From Polyangium jinanense (lineage in GTDB: Bacteria; Myxococcota; Polyangia; Polyangiales; Polyangiaceae), in NCBI RefSeq assembly GCF_028435365.1, contig NZ_JAGTJJ010000015.1, positions 130,434 to 194,433 of the forward strand: a DNA stretch of 64,000 nucleotides, read 5' to 3'. Of the stretch, positions 42,901 through 50,130 are shown piece by piece. The translations under genes and the position numbers were made by a program. Under the pieces are notes generated by a model. That model searched no databases, was not told the DNA's origin, and was given only the letters and a program-made list of their open reading frames with translations. The number at the start of each line of letters is the position of its first letter. Position 1 is the stretch's first letter.

Positions 42901-42982
42901 GTCGTGGTGGCTCGAGCTCATGAACCACATCGACTCGAACTACCGCACGATGGGCGAGTCCGAGTCGATGTGGACCGAGTGA
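39926..42982 (+). CDS. Lipoprotein with an apparently circularly permuted esterase-D-type hydrolase
   Basis: 1018 residues with signal peptide and Cys at about 34 (VAAPSC). After beta-rich domains (50-320) comes the nucleophile elbow and following helix of esterase-D-like hydrolases: HRAILGVSMGGGGTAMFG with Ser345, then HNLFDALAPLGGPVDW. A long insert (about 375-890) has Cys pairs and an EF-hand-like loop DYNGNGKRDELE near 600. Only at 913-1010 does the part that is N-terminal in the canonical fold appear: RRYPVVYALHGYGQEPKDL (oxyanion HG at 921-922), KMILVFVDGRCR and WLELMNHIDSNYRTMGE, where the protein ends. The order elbow-before-HGxG implies circular permutation. Secreted or surface-anchored; substrate unknown. 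Confidence 0.82.
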   Translation: MTTARLRGFSSTRTRAAFVLALLGAIGAVAAPSCTTETTPGTTSGGTDPTLRPGDFCSAPSPDVVKLRFEPSRVFLAKCADGATCASRSVRVVAEPDFCTKTAIRFETSSADITPAPKDDTLDLYKAGVDVAVVAGKAGGSATVKAFLPRGDGTEAEATLEVEVLDTSGTADLTCAAGDGAAGSVEGGTTITAKGSLAAASLGLPERASNPNSGSYLWSVPKFDATIACGDTKPPAGYTALGPAVTFGPVTSKFQRDVPMTIPVNPARLPDKARLRHLAVSYSGPAFKEPRVVPVTDARIVKMGDGWALSFKAPRLGTYQAVVTEDAGTNAFPRRLTHRAILGVSMGGGGTAMFGMRHHNLFDALAPLGGPVDWTWMLDAVKRHYVGGFRPIQKGTVLGDINLEPTLCQTNAECAQDETCIGVIDGSPGKCAWMLPPRDPYEHTQVFNQWWFEYPRNGTGGSFSREAYVQIFRDLAAMFGNPNGENLTPGAENLPAGVRPNDASQTGGRPTDECAMWVDPLDGPDKDKQEELAQNCPTERCANTLTLTNYFDDEFNPDGTFPVITVCDGSPQKEERTPYSNWWTPEGNSYPLELALAVDYNGNGKRDELEPIIRAGHEPWDDVGKDGIPSTQEPGYMAGVNEDPAGDDYDAQYNPGGTERNMRFDDGEPFQDVGLDGVPSTKQQPPGGWQKEGDGYDVGEGDGKFTVASGLDRFWERDAHSIVHRITRDAPPGGELDDAALRRIDVWTDGGTRDLFNFAVSAQHLAGAFGARRRNVTYFSDFTQHPELTPGNLNSYAPSRVPYEDLPGIVLQRYGKLDPTAEDVESGSGQHVGTANELVARLQSALYFIGARWPDPELRTLVLESNDDADPEAEPCEVQGACSFEFKSTLGRVGPVSVALPPGYAHKDQKDRRYPVVYALHGYGQEPKDLVAAATLIKTFMNAPTNSMESRLPKMILVFVDGRCRVGPDGKAECIRGTFFGESPLQSGAKLESWWLELMNHIDSNYRTMGESESMWTE

Positions 42983-42993
42983 ATTGACATCCG

Positions 42994-43020
42994 GCGCTCC
43001 GCATCCCAAATGCGGAGCGC
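42994..43020 (+). promoter_or_regulatory. Perfect hairpin directly abutting the TTG start of trmO
   Basis: GCGCTCCGCAT (42994-43004) pairs with ATGCGGAGCGC (43010-43020) over a 5-base loop. The 3' arm contains GGAG, the only Shine-Dalgarno-like sequence for the TTG at 43021, so the folded RNA would hide it. The hairpin also lies 12 bases after the preceding stop and could act as its terminator. A TTGACA is at 42984-42989. Confidence 0.6.
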
Positions 43021-43875
43021 TTGTCCCCCGACGATCCCCGCCTCCAGCCGCTCTCGTTCACGCCGATCGGGATCCTGCGCACGCCCTTCCCCGATCGTGT
43101 GAGCACGCCACGCCAGCCGCACGCCTCGGAGGGCGCGGAGGGCCGCATCGAGCTCGCCGCCGGCCGCGGGCTCGAGCACGCCGTGAGCGACCTCGAAGGC
43201 TGGGAGTACCTCTGGGTCATCTTCTGCTTCCATCTGAACAAAGGTTGGAGGCCCAAGGTTTTGCCCCCGCGGAGCGCTGGCCAGCGCCGCGGCGTGCTCG
43301 CCACACGATCGCCGCACCGGCCGAACCCCATCGGCCTCTCGCTCGTGCGGCTCGTCTCCGTCGAGGGCCTCGTGATCCACGTGCGCGACGTGGACATGAT
43401 CGACGAGAGCCCCGTGCTCGACATCAAGCCGTACATCCCCTACGCGGAGGCGCGCCCCGGCGCGCGCACGGGCTGGCTCGAACCGCTCGCCGGGGAGAAC
43501 GAGAGCACGGGCGAGGCACCGGCGGATCCCGAGCCGGGTTTTTCCGTCACGTGGAGTCCGCACGCCGCGGAGCAGGCCGCGTATCTGAAGGACGAACACG
43601 GCATTGATCTCGTCGCGCCTGTCACGCACACGCTCCGCCTCGGTCCGCAGCCGCACCCGTACCGCCGCATCCGCGCCTTGCCGGATGGAACTTTGCAACT
43701 CGCGCACAAGGACTTCCGCATCCGGTTCCGGGTCGAGCGCCGTGACGTCACGGTCCTCTCGATCGGGACTGGCTACCGCGAGCGGGATCTCGCGCTCTCC
43801 GACGATCCTGCGGTCGCCATCCATCGCGCCTTCAACGCCCGCTTTCCCCCAGGCGGGGAACCAGCGGCGTGCTAA
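43021..43875 (+). CDS. trmO: tRNA (adenine(37)-N6)-methyltransferase TrmO (TsaA)
   Basis: 284 residues starting at TTG. The TsaA/TrmO beta-barrel signature is clear: FTPIGILRTPF at the N-terminus, LEGWEYLWVIFCFHLN, and RRGVLATRSPHRPNPIGLS, which binds S-adenosylmethionine. DVDMIDESPVLDIKPYIPY follows. The enzyme methylates N6 of threonylcarbamoyladenosine at position 37 of tRNA(Thr) in the cytoplasm, fine-tuning codon reading. The C-terminal extension (about 185-284) matches the longer bacterial form, with RIRALPDGTLQL typical of the C-terminal domain. It starts with a rare TTG directly after a hairpin and is followed after 11 bases by an exported methyltransferase gene. Confidence 0.92.
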   Translation: MSPDDPRLQPLSFTPIGILRTPFPDRVSTPRQPHASEGAEGRIELAAGRGLEHAVSDLEGWEYLWVIFCFHLNKGWRPKVLPPRSAGQRRGVLATRSPHRPNPIGLSLVRLVSVEGLVIHVRDVDMIDESPVLDIKPYIPYAEARPGARTGWLEPLAGENESTGEAPADPEPGFSVTWSPHAAEQAAYLKDEHGIDLVAPVTHTLRLGPQPHPYRRIRALPDGTLQLAHKDFRIRFRVERRDVTVLSIGTGYRERDLALSDDPAVAIHRAFNARFPPGGEPAAC

Positions 43876-43886
43876 CGCATCGTCCG

Positions 43887-44624
43887 ATGCGGCCCTACCT
43901 TTGTCTCCTCCTGCTTCCCGTCGTCGCCTGTGCGAGCGAACCTCCCCCGAAGCCTGTGTACAGCACGGCGGAGACGATGCCGCATGACGAGCTCGTCGCG
44001 AGGCATACCGCGCATGGCGGCGGCCATCATGGGCATGGCGGTCCGCTCGTGCATCGCTTCGAGAAGGCCGAGGACTGGGCCAAGGAGTTCGATGATCCGG
44101 CGCGCGACGCGTGGCAGAAGCCGGCCGAGGTCGTCGCCGCGATGCGCATCACGCCGGGCCTCGTCGTCGCGGACATCGGCGCGGGCACGGGGTACTTCGA
44201 GCCGCACCTCTCGCGTGCTGTCGGGCCGAGCGGCAAGGTGCTCGCCCTCGACGTCGAGGCCGACATGGTGCGTTACCTGCGCGAGCGCGTGGTGAAAGAG
44301 AAGCTCGACAACGTCGAGGCGCGTCAGGTCGGGCTTTCGGATCCGGGGCTTGGACAGGGCACGGTCGATCGCGTGCTCATCGTCGACACGTGGCACCACA
44401 TCGACGGGCGGAAGGACTACGCCGCGAAGATCAAAGACGGCCTCAAGCCGGGCGGACTACTCGTCATCGTCGACTTCACGATGGAGGCCACGAAGGGCCC
44501 GCCGAAGGAGCACCGCATCACGCCGGCGGCGATGCTCGCCGAGCTCGAGGCCGCGGGCCTGAAGGGCGAGGTCATCCAGGAGACCCTGCCCGACCAGTAC
44601 ATCGTGATCGCGAAAAAGCCCTGA
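43887..44624 (+). CDS. Exported lipoprotein with class I SAM-methyltransferase fold
   Basis: 245 residues from ATG 43887; a GTG at 43869 is also in frame. A short signal peptide ends in lipobox VVAC (Cys14). A His/Gly-rich segment (HTAHGGGHHGHGG) follows and could bind metal. The rest is a Rossmann-like methyltransferase: VVADIGAGTGYFEPHL (motif I), LALDVEADMVRYL, VDRVLIVDTWHHI and GGLLVIVDF. Because S-adenosylmethionine is cytoplasmic, a lipid-anchored methyltransferase is puzzling; such signal-peptide-bearing relatives do exist in other bacteria. It follows trmO by 11 bases, so they are probably co-transcribed. Confidence 0.85.
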   Translation: MRPYLCLLLLPVVACASEPPPKPVYSTAETMPHDELVARHTAHGGGHHGHGGPLVHRFEKAEDWAKEFDDPARDAWQKPAEVVAAMRITPGLVVADIGAGTGYFEPHLSRAVGPSGKVLALDVEADMVRYLRERVVKEKLDNVEARQVGLSDPGLGQGTVDRVLIVDTWHHIDGRKDYAAKIKDGLKPGGLLVIVDFTMEATKGPPKEHRITPAAMLAELEAAGLKGEVIQETLPDQYIVIAKKP

Positions 44625-44633
44625 ATCGCCTCT

Positions 44634-44738
44634 GCATCGACCGCATCGCGGTCGATGCACCCGAGGTCCAGGGCTGTGCCCTGGTCCGGGTCCAGGGGCG
44701 GACAGCCCCTGGTCGGGCCCGGGGTGAAACCCCGGCGC
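44634..44738 (-). repeat. 3'-end hairpin module, single copy (copy D)
   Basis: One arm only, read as the 3' region of the minus-strand lipoprotein gene that stops at 44749. On the minus strand it reads CCGGGGTTTCACCCCGG, CCAGGGGCTGTCCGCCCCTGG, CCAGGGCACAGCCCTGG, and then GCATCGACCGC...GCGGTCGATGC in the place where copies A-C have a GAWGAACTGCGC stem. The last hairpin lies 9 bases after the stop of the plus-strand methyltransferase gene and may serve both genes. Confidence 0.88.
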
Positions 44739-44748
44739 TACGCTCCCC

Positions 44749-47700
44749 TCAGCGCCGACTGCAGGCGAAGTTCCACCGCCGCCCCGTCGATCGCTCCGTC
44801 GCTGCGAGCGGCACTGTCCCGACCGGCGGCGCTTTGTCCGCGGGCGGCGCCTTCGTCTCCTTGTCTGGCACGAATGTCCCGTCGAGACGCGCCGCGATGC
44901 CCTCCACGCACACCGATCCCGGATCGACACGCAGCCGCATCTCGAGCGAGTCGAGCGAAGCTCGCCCGCCCGGGATTTCCACCGCGGGTGACGCGTCGAG
45001 CGACGTGTCCATGATCCAGCCGTCCTGACCTTCTGCGCAGCGCGGCGGCAGCATGCCGCCGAGATCCCGCTTGCCGAGCGCGATTGGCTCGCCCACTGCG
45101 CCTGTCTCTGGATCGAGCGGGTGCACGTACATCCCGCCGAAGCGATCTCCCGGATCCGGGATGCTCGTGACGAGGAGCCCGAGGCCCGTCCCCAGCGCGC
45201 GACGCACGAGCCGCGGCGGCTCCGGCAGCGCGTACCGCGAGGGGCTCGGCCGGTAGAACGACGTCACGAGACGCATGACGCCGAGATCCACGCGATGCAG
45301 CGTCACCGTGTCGTAGGACGTGCCCTGCACGAGGAGGAACCAGCTCTCGCCGAGCCGCACCGCGCCCTGCGGCAGCGGCCTCGCGAACCCCGTCGTGCGC
45401 CCCGCCGCGTCCCGCAACAGCAGCACCGGTTGCCCCTCGCTCGCCGCGAGCAGCGAGCAGCTCGTGCCTCGACAGACGTGCGCGAGCGCGTGCCGGCCGG
45501 TCGGATCGAGGAATGATCCCCACGACGCGAGCGGGTACGAGCCGACGCCCATGCCCTCGGCCGTCGACGTCTCGTCGGGCCACGGCGGCGCGCTCGTCGC
45601 CGTGGATCGAACACCGCCCGCGGGATCGAAGCGATCGTCGAACCGCACCAGGAAATGCCCCGTGCGCGACCAGTCCGAGCCCTTCTTGCCCCACGCGTAC
45701 GCGCGCAGGCTCACGAGATCGTAAGGCGCGCCGTTGTCGATCCCGAGCTCGTCCTTCTCCAGTGCCGGCGCGGGCAGGTTGCGGAACGTGCTCCAGGGCG
45801 TCTTCTGCGGCTGCGGCGGCATGCGCCCGAAGCCGCCGAAGCCGCCCATGCCGAACGTACCCGGCGGCGGAGACGCGGCTGCAACTTCCTTCTTCGCGGG
45901 TTTGTCCGGGAGCGGCTCGGTGACGGGTTTGCCCGCGGGCGCGCACGAGACGCGCACCGTCGGCGTCGTCTTCACCGGCACGTAGAGCGACGGCGGCGCC
46001 TCGGCCGAGCCGAGATCCCCGGAGATCGCGGGTTTGCCCCAGCCCACGCGGATCCAGCCCGCGAGCACACATCCCACGGGCCCGCAGGCGCGCGTCGGCG
46101 CGTCGCCCGGCTCCACGTCGTGCTCGGGCAGGTCGAAGACCTTCCACGTCATGCCCCCGTCGATCGACTCCGCTGCGCGCCCGCCGTCGCCCGGCGACAG
46201 TGCGAACCGACCCGAGATCACCACGCCGTTCTCGTTGTCGCGCGCCTCGCCCGCGGTCACCGTGCCGTCGAGTTTTACGCGCACGCCAATGACGGGCCCG
46301 CCTGCCTCGACCCAGCCGCCGAGCACACCGGGCTCGCGCTCCTCGAACCCTTCGAGCCACATCCCGCGCCGGAGCTCGCGCGCCACGCTGCGTGGCTTCT
46401 GCGGCAACACGAGCGGCACGTTCGTCATCTCCGCGCCCTTCAGGATCGTGAGCTGCCCCGTGCTGCCTGCGCGCGGCGGCACCAGGATCGCGACCCGCTC
46501 GTCCGAGAGCGCCACGACCCGCTCGACCCCGAGATCCCCCTTCACCCGCACCTCGCGCGTCGCCCCGCTCGCCGCGCGCACGCAGTACACGCGCGTGCCC
46601 GCGTCGCTCGCCGCGCTTACAGCCTTCGCGCCCGGCGCGCGCGCCTCGTCCGCGCTGTCCCCGCACGTCCCGCGCACCACGAGCGCGCCTGCGCCGTTCG
46701 CCGAAACGAACCGCGGGCCCTTGAACGAAAGCACCTTCTGCATCGCGAGCGGCGGAACGAACGCGTACACGTTCGTCGGCCCTTCGCGCTCGCCGCAGAC
46801 GAACCCGTACGAGGCGCCGAGGCGCACCGCGTGGCAGTTCGCCTCGCGCTCGGGGAACGCCGTGAGGTTCAGATCGACGATCGTGCCCTTGTCGAGCGAC
46901 ACGCGCGCGAGCGCCCCGGCCCGCGCGACGACGGCCGTGCGCGGCGTGTCGGGAAAACCGTCTTCCACGGCCGCGCGCAGCACCTTCTTCCCGAACGGAC
47001 CTTTTGGCGCGGCCGGCGTGGTCACATCGCCTTCGTCGTCCGTCGCGATCTGGTTTGCGCGGTAGGTCAGGTTGCCGCGCGCATCGAGCACGTACTTCCC
47101 GCCTACCACGAACATCGTCGGCTCGCCGCCCACGACCGAGATCGCCGCGGGACGTTCGGGGAGATGCAGCGGCCTCCATGTCGCGCCCGCGTCGAAGGTG
47201 GCGAGCACGCCGCGCAGATCGGCGTCGACGACCCCCGTAAACCCGTCGGCAAACGCGAGCCCGCCATACGCCGCGGCCGGCGGAAGCGGCGCGAGCGAGC
47301 GCACCTCGCCGGACTCGGGATCGACCGCGACGAGCTTTCCGTTCGAGGTGAGCCGCAGATAGAGCCTGTCGAACCCCGGCACGACGTCGCTCGTGGTCGA
47401 CGAGAACTGCACGAGCGGCCGCAGCTTTCCGAGCCAGGACGACGCCCGCCAGAGCTGCGTGCCGCCGCCCGAGGTCGCGTGGAAGACGAAGCCGCCGCCG
47501 AGCCGACTCGGCAGCGCCACGGAGTTCACGTGACCGAGCGGCAAGAGCTCGTTCGCCCGCTCCGTCGTTCCGTCCTCGTACACGATGAGCCGCATGCGAT
47601 CGACGAGCACGCGCCGCGCGCCCGCGTCGTACGTGACGAACCCGCGATCGCCGCGCACGTCGGGCAAGAGCCGCGACGGCGAGACCATCGGGACGAGCTT

Positions 47701-47856
47701 TTCCGGGACGGCCGCCGTGTTCGTGGTGGGTGCAGGAGCCCCCTGCGCTGCGCGTCCCGAGGCGCCCGATTTGCAGCCTGTCGCGGTGAGCGACGTGAGC
47801 GGCGCGAGCGCGAGGAGCGCGAGGAGGCACGTCGAAACGCGGGAGGGGCCTCGCAT
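44749..47856 (-). CDS. Large beta-propeller-like lipoprotein
   Basis: 1035 residues from ATG 47856 (a GTG one codon upstream is also possible). Signal peptide with lipobox ATGC (about Cys28). The body consists of repeated strand patterns with SDGGxTWxxF-like sialidase/BNR boxes (TFDAGATWRPLHLP, SIDGGMTWKVFDLP) and many GG-VEAGG type turns, suggesting one or two propellers. A Gly/Phe-rich insert (FGMGGFGGFGRMPP) lies near residue 670. Cysteines are few. No catalytic Asp-box cluster is convincing, so it is a candidate sensor or adhesin with unknown ligand. A single hairpin-repeat module follows its stop and a palindromic element sits just upstream of its start. Confidence 0.83.
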   Translation of the reverse strand: MRGPSRVSTCLLALLALAPLTSLTATGCKSGASGRAAQGAPAPTTNTAAVPEKLVPMVSPSRLLPDVRGDRGFVTYDAGARRVLVDRMRLIVYEDGTTERANELLPLGHVNSVALPSRLGGGFVFHATSGGGTQLWRASSWLGKLRPLVQFSSTTSDVVPGFDRLYLRLTSNGKLVAVDPESGEVRSLAPLPPAAAYGGLAFADGFTGVVDADLRGVLATFDAGATWRPLHLPERPAAISVVGGEPTMFVVGGKYVLDARGNLTYRANQIATDDEGDVTTPAAPKGPFGKKVLRAAVEDGFPDTPRTAVVARAGALARVSLDKGTIVDLNLTAFPEREANCHAVRLGASYGFVCGEREGPTNVYAFVPPLAMQKVLSFKGPRFVSANGAGALVVRGTCGDSADEARAPGAKAVSAASDAGTRVYCVRAASGATREVRVKGDLGVERVVALSDERVAILVPPRAGSTGQLTILKGAEMTNVPLVLPQKPRSVARELRRGMWLEGFEEREPGVLGGWVEAGGPVIGVRVKLDGTVTAGEARDNENGVVISGRFALSPGDGGRAAESIDGGMTWKVFDLPEHDVEPGDAPTRACGPVGCVLAGWIRVGWGKPAISGDLGSAEAPPSLYVPVKTTPTVRVSCAPAGKPVTEPLPDKPAKKEVAAASPPPGTFGMGGFGGFGRMPPQPQKTPWSTFRNLPAPALEKDELGIDNGAPYDLVSLRAYAWGKKGSDWSRTGHFLVRFDDRFDPAGGVRSTATSAPPWPDETSTAEGMGVGSYPLASWGSFLDPTGRHALAHVCRGTSCSLLAASEGQPVLLLRDAAGRTTGFARPLPQGAVRLGESWFLLVQGTSYDTVTLHRVDLGVMRLVTSFYRPSPSRYALPEPPRLVRRALGTGLGLLVTSIPDPGDRFGGMYVHPLDPETGAVGEPIALGKRDLGGMLPPRCAEGQDGWIMDTSLDASPAVEIPGGRASLDSLEMRLRVDPGSVCVEGIAARLDGTFVPDKETKAPPADKAPPVGTVPLAATERSTGRRWNFACSRR

Positions 47857-47867
47857 CACGCAAGCAT

Positions 47868-47997
47868 GCTAGCAGGCTGTCGAGAAACTTGCTGCGCGCC
47901 CTGGATCGTCGGTCGTCGTCCTCGGAATACTCTCGTATTCCTGCGTCCTCCTCCCTAGCTCCAGGGCGCTCGCGGCGTTTCTCGACAGCCTGCTAGC
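47868..47997. mobile_element. 130-bp palindromic MITE-like element
   Basis: Perfect 21-bp terminal inverted repeats (47868-47888 and 47977-47997; outer end GCTAGCAGGCTGTCGAGAAA) enclose two further pairings: GCGCCCTGGA (47896-47905) with TCCAGGGCGC (47960-47969), and GGAATAC/GTATTCC (47924-47930, 47935-47941) at the apex. It has no coding capacity. The outermost GCTAGC includes CTAG on each side, which could be a 4-bp target duplication. It fills the divergent promoter region between the propeller lipoprotein gene and asd. A transcript would fold into one long hairpin. Confidence 0.7.
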
Positions 47998-48059
47998 GCG
48001 CGGCCCGCCGAGGCGCAGCGTTCTTGCGCGGACCGCGCGCCGGGCGCTATAGCGGGCAC

Positions 48060-49064
48060 ATGTCGTGCGTCGTTGCTGTCGTGGGCGCCACGGGCGTCGT
48101 GGGGCGGGAGATGTTGCGGACCCTGGAGCTTCGGCGCTTTCCGGCGACCGAAGTGCGCGCCCTCGCCTCGGCGCGCTCCGCGGGTAGCCGCGTCCCCTTC
48201 CGCGGCGGCGAGCTCGAAGTGAAGCTCGCGTGCGCGGAAGCCTTCGACGGCGTGGACATCGCGCTCTTCAGCGCCGGCGCCGCCGCCGCGCGCGAGCTCG
48301 CGCCGCTCGCGGCCGCGCGCGGCGCGGTGGTCATCGACAACTCGAGCGCGTGGCGCGGCGATCCGGACTGCCCCCTCGTCGTGCCCGAGGTGAACATGGA
48401 CGCCGCGAAGAACCGCCCGAAGGGCATCATCGCGAACCCGAACTGCAGCACGATCCAGATGGTCGTCGCGCTCGGGCCGCTCCACGCCGCGGCGCGGCTC
48501 AAGCACGTCGTGGTCTCGACGTATCAGGCCGCGAGCGGCAAGGGCCACGCGGCGATGGACGAGCTCATCTCGCAGACGCGCGAGCTCGCGGCCGGCGGCG
48601 AGCCAGTCGGAAACGTCTTTCCGGGCGCGCTCGCGGGCAACCTCCTCATGGACTGGAAGGCGGGGAGCCTGCCCGACTGGTCGGAGGAGGAGCTCAAGAT
48701 GGTGAACGAGACGCGCAAGATCCTGGGCGATCCGGAGATCGGCGTGACGCCGACGACGGTGCGCGTCCCGGTCGTCACGGGCCACAGCGAGGCCGTGCAC
48801 GCGCAGTTCCACCGCCCGATGACGGCGGCCGAGGCGCGCGAGCTGCTCCGCCGTGCCCCGGGCGTCCGCCTCTTCGACGAGCCCTACGCGCCCGGCAAGC
48901 ACCCGCAGCCGCGCGAGGCGGCCGGCACGGACGACGTCTTCGTCGGCCGCGTGCGCGACGACCTCGCGGTGCCGGGGGCGCTGAACTTGTGGATCGTCGC
49001 GGACAATCTGCGGAAGGGCGCGGCGCTGAACGCGGTGCAGATCGCGGAGCGGCTCGTCGGCTGA
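48060..49064 (+). CDS. asd: Aspartate-semialdehyde dehydrogenase
   Basis: 334 residues. N-terminal NADP-binding motif VVGATGVVGREM, IDNSSAWR, the active-site cysteine C129 in ANPNCSTIQMV, ASGKGHAAMDEL, and the late GHSEAVHAQF containing the catalytic His. It reduces aspartyl-4-phosphate to aspartate semialdehyde on the route to Lys/diaminopimelate, Met and Thr. ATG 48060 gives the canonical N-terminus; the frame is open a little further upstream without family residues. The palindromic element ends 62 bases before the start and may affect its promoter. Confidence 0.96.
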   Translation: MSCVVAVVGATGVVGREMLRTLELRRFPATEVRALASARSAGSRVPFRGGELEVKLACAEAFDGVDIALFSAGAAAARELAPLAAARGAVVIDNSSAWRGDPDCPLVVPEVNMDAAKNRPKGIIANPNCSTIQMVVALGPLHAAARLKHVVVSTYQAASGKGHAAMDELISQTRELAAGGEPVGNVFPGALAGNLLMDWKAGSLPDWSEEELKMVNETRKILGDPEIGVTPTTVRVPVVTGHSEAVHAQFHRPMTAAEARELLRRAPGVRLFDEPYAPGKHPQPREAAGTDDVFVGRVRDDLAVPGALNLWIVADNLRKGAALNAVQIAERLVG

Positions 49065-49131
49065 GGCTGGCCGGCGGGGCAGGCTCCCGTGGTAGGGTCT
49101 CGCGCCGGAACGCCGATCCGGAGGGCAAGAC

Positions 49132-50130
49132 ATGCCGGTCCCGCAAATCCACCGCATCCGCATCGAGAAGTTCCGACGGATCCAGGAGCCCCTGGAGCTC
49201 GACCTCACCTCCCCCAAGGGGGCGCCGTCGCGGAACATCGTCCTCGCCGGACCGAATGGTTGCGGAAAGACGAGCGTGCTCGAGGCGGTGCTCCTCGGCC
49301 TCGGCCAGGAGCACCTGATCGTCCGGGACCTGGAGAAAGCTCGACGCGAGCAGCACTGGCGCACGGTGCTCCCCGAGGGCGCGCGGATCGAAATTGACGT
49401 CTCCTTCGACGATGGCCCCGTGAAAACATGGGTCCGCGCGGCGAATGCACTTTCGCAACGTGACGCCGCCGGGCAGGTGATGCAGCTGCTATTCGCCCGG
49501 GGTGCACACCTCGCGGTCGAGTACTTCTCTTCCTGGCGCACGCCGGATCTCGTCGGACCGATCAAGCCCCTCGTCGGCCCCGGTGCGCGTCCCGCGGACA
49601 CGGAGACCAACCGCCTGTGGCGCCTCAAGCAGAGAATCAATGACGAGCGCGCGCGGGGTGGGTTCGCTGCCGCGTCGCCTGGCACGAGCAAGGCGGACGC
49701 CTGGCTGAAGCGTATCAACGAAGCCTGGGCACGCTTCCACGGCAACGACGGGACCAGCATCGACGCGCAAATCGTGGATCCCGACGCCGAGGAGCTGTTC
49801 GCCGATCTCTACGTGATTCGCGACGGTCAGCGCATCTGCTCCATCGACGAGGTGAGCTCCGGCGAGATCGAGCTCCTCTCCTTCGCTGGCTGGATCATCC
49901 TCAACGACTTCCGCGGTGGCCTGCTCATCATCGACGAGCCGGAGCTCCACCTCCACCCGCAATGGCAGGCCACGATCCTCCCCGCGCTGCGTGATCTCGC
50001 GCCCGAAGCCCAGTTCATCGTCGCCTCGCACTCCGATGCCGTGTGGGAGCAGGCCTATAGCTTCGAGCGCTTTCTCCTCGTCCCCGAGGGAGATCCGCGC
50101 TCCGCGGCGGCGACCGAGAGCGATGCATGA
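49132..50130 (+). CDS. AAA/ABC-type ATPase of a two-gene defence-like module (AriA-like)
   Basis: 332 residues. The N-terminus IHRIRIEKFRRI is typical of SMC/RecF-like overcoming-lysogenisation-type ATPases. Walker A is GPNGCGKTS (residues 40-48), the signature-like segment is DEVSSGEIELLSF, Walker B is LLIIDEPELHLHP (D268-E269), and the switch His is in VASHSDAVWE. This AAA_15/AAA_21 architecture pairs with nuclease partners in phage-defence systems. Its last codons overlap the ATG of the TOPRIM-like gene by four bases (ATGA), so the two are translationally coupled. GGAGG lies seven bases upstream of the start. It is shorter than typical AriA proteins, so assignment to PARIS is tentative. 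Confidence 0.88.
   Translation: MPVPQIHRIRIEKFRRIQEPLELDLTSPKGAPSRNIVLAGPNGCGKTSVLEAVLLGLGQEHLIVRDLEKARREQHWRTVLPEGARIEIDVSFDDGPVKTWVRAANALSQRDAAGQVMQLLFARGAHLAVEYFSSWRTPDLVGPIKPLVGPGARPADTETNRLWRLKQRINDERARGGFAAASPGTSKADAWLKRINEAWARFHGNDGTSIDAQIVDPDAEELFADLYVIRDGQRICSIDEVSSGEIELLSFAGWIILNDFRGGLLIIDEPELHLHPQWQATILPALRDLAPEAQFIVASHSDAVWEQAYSFERFLLVPEGDPRSAAATESDA

Noticed and set aside
39941..43009. 1022-codon minus-strand frame opposite the permuted-esterase lipoprotein
   Set aside because: Antisense shadow with Arg/Val/Glu bias and no recognisable domain; plus strand has signal peptide and hydrolase motifs.
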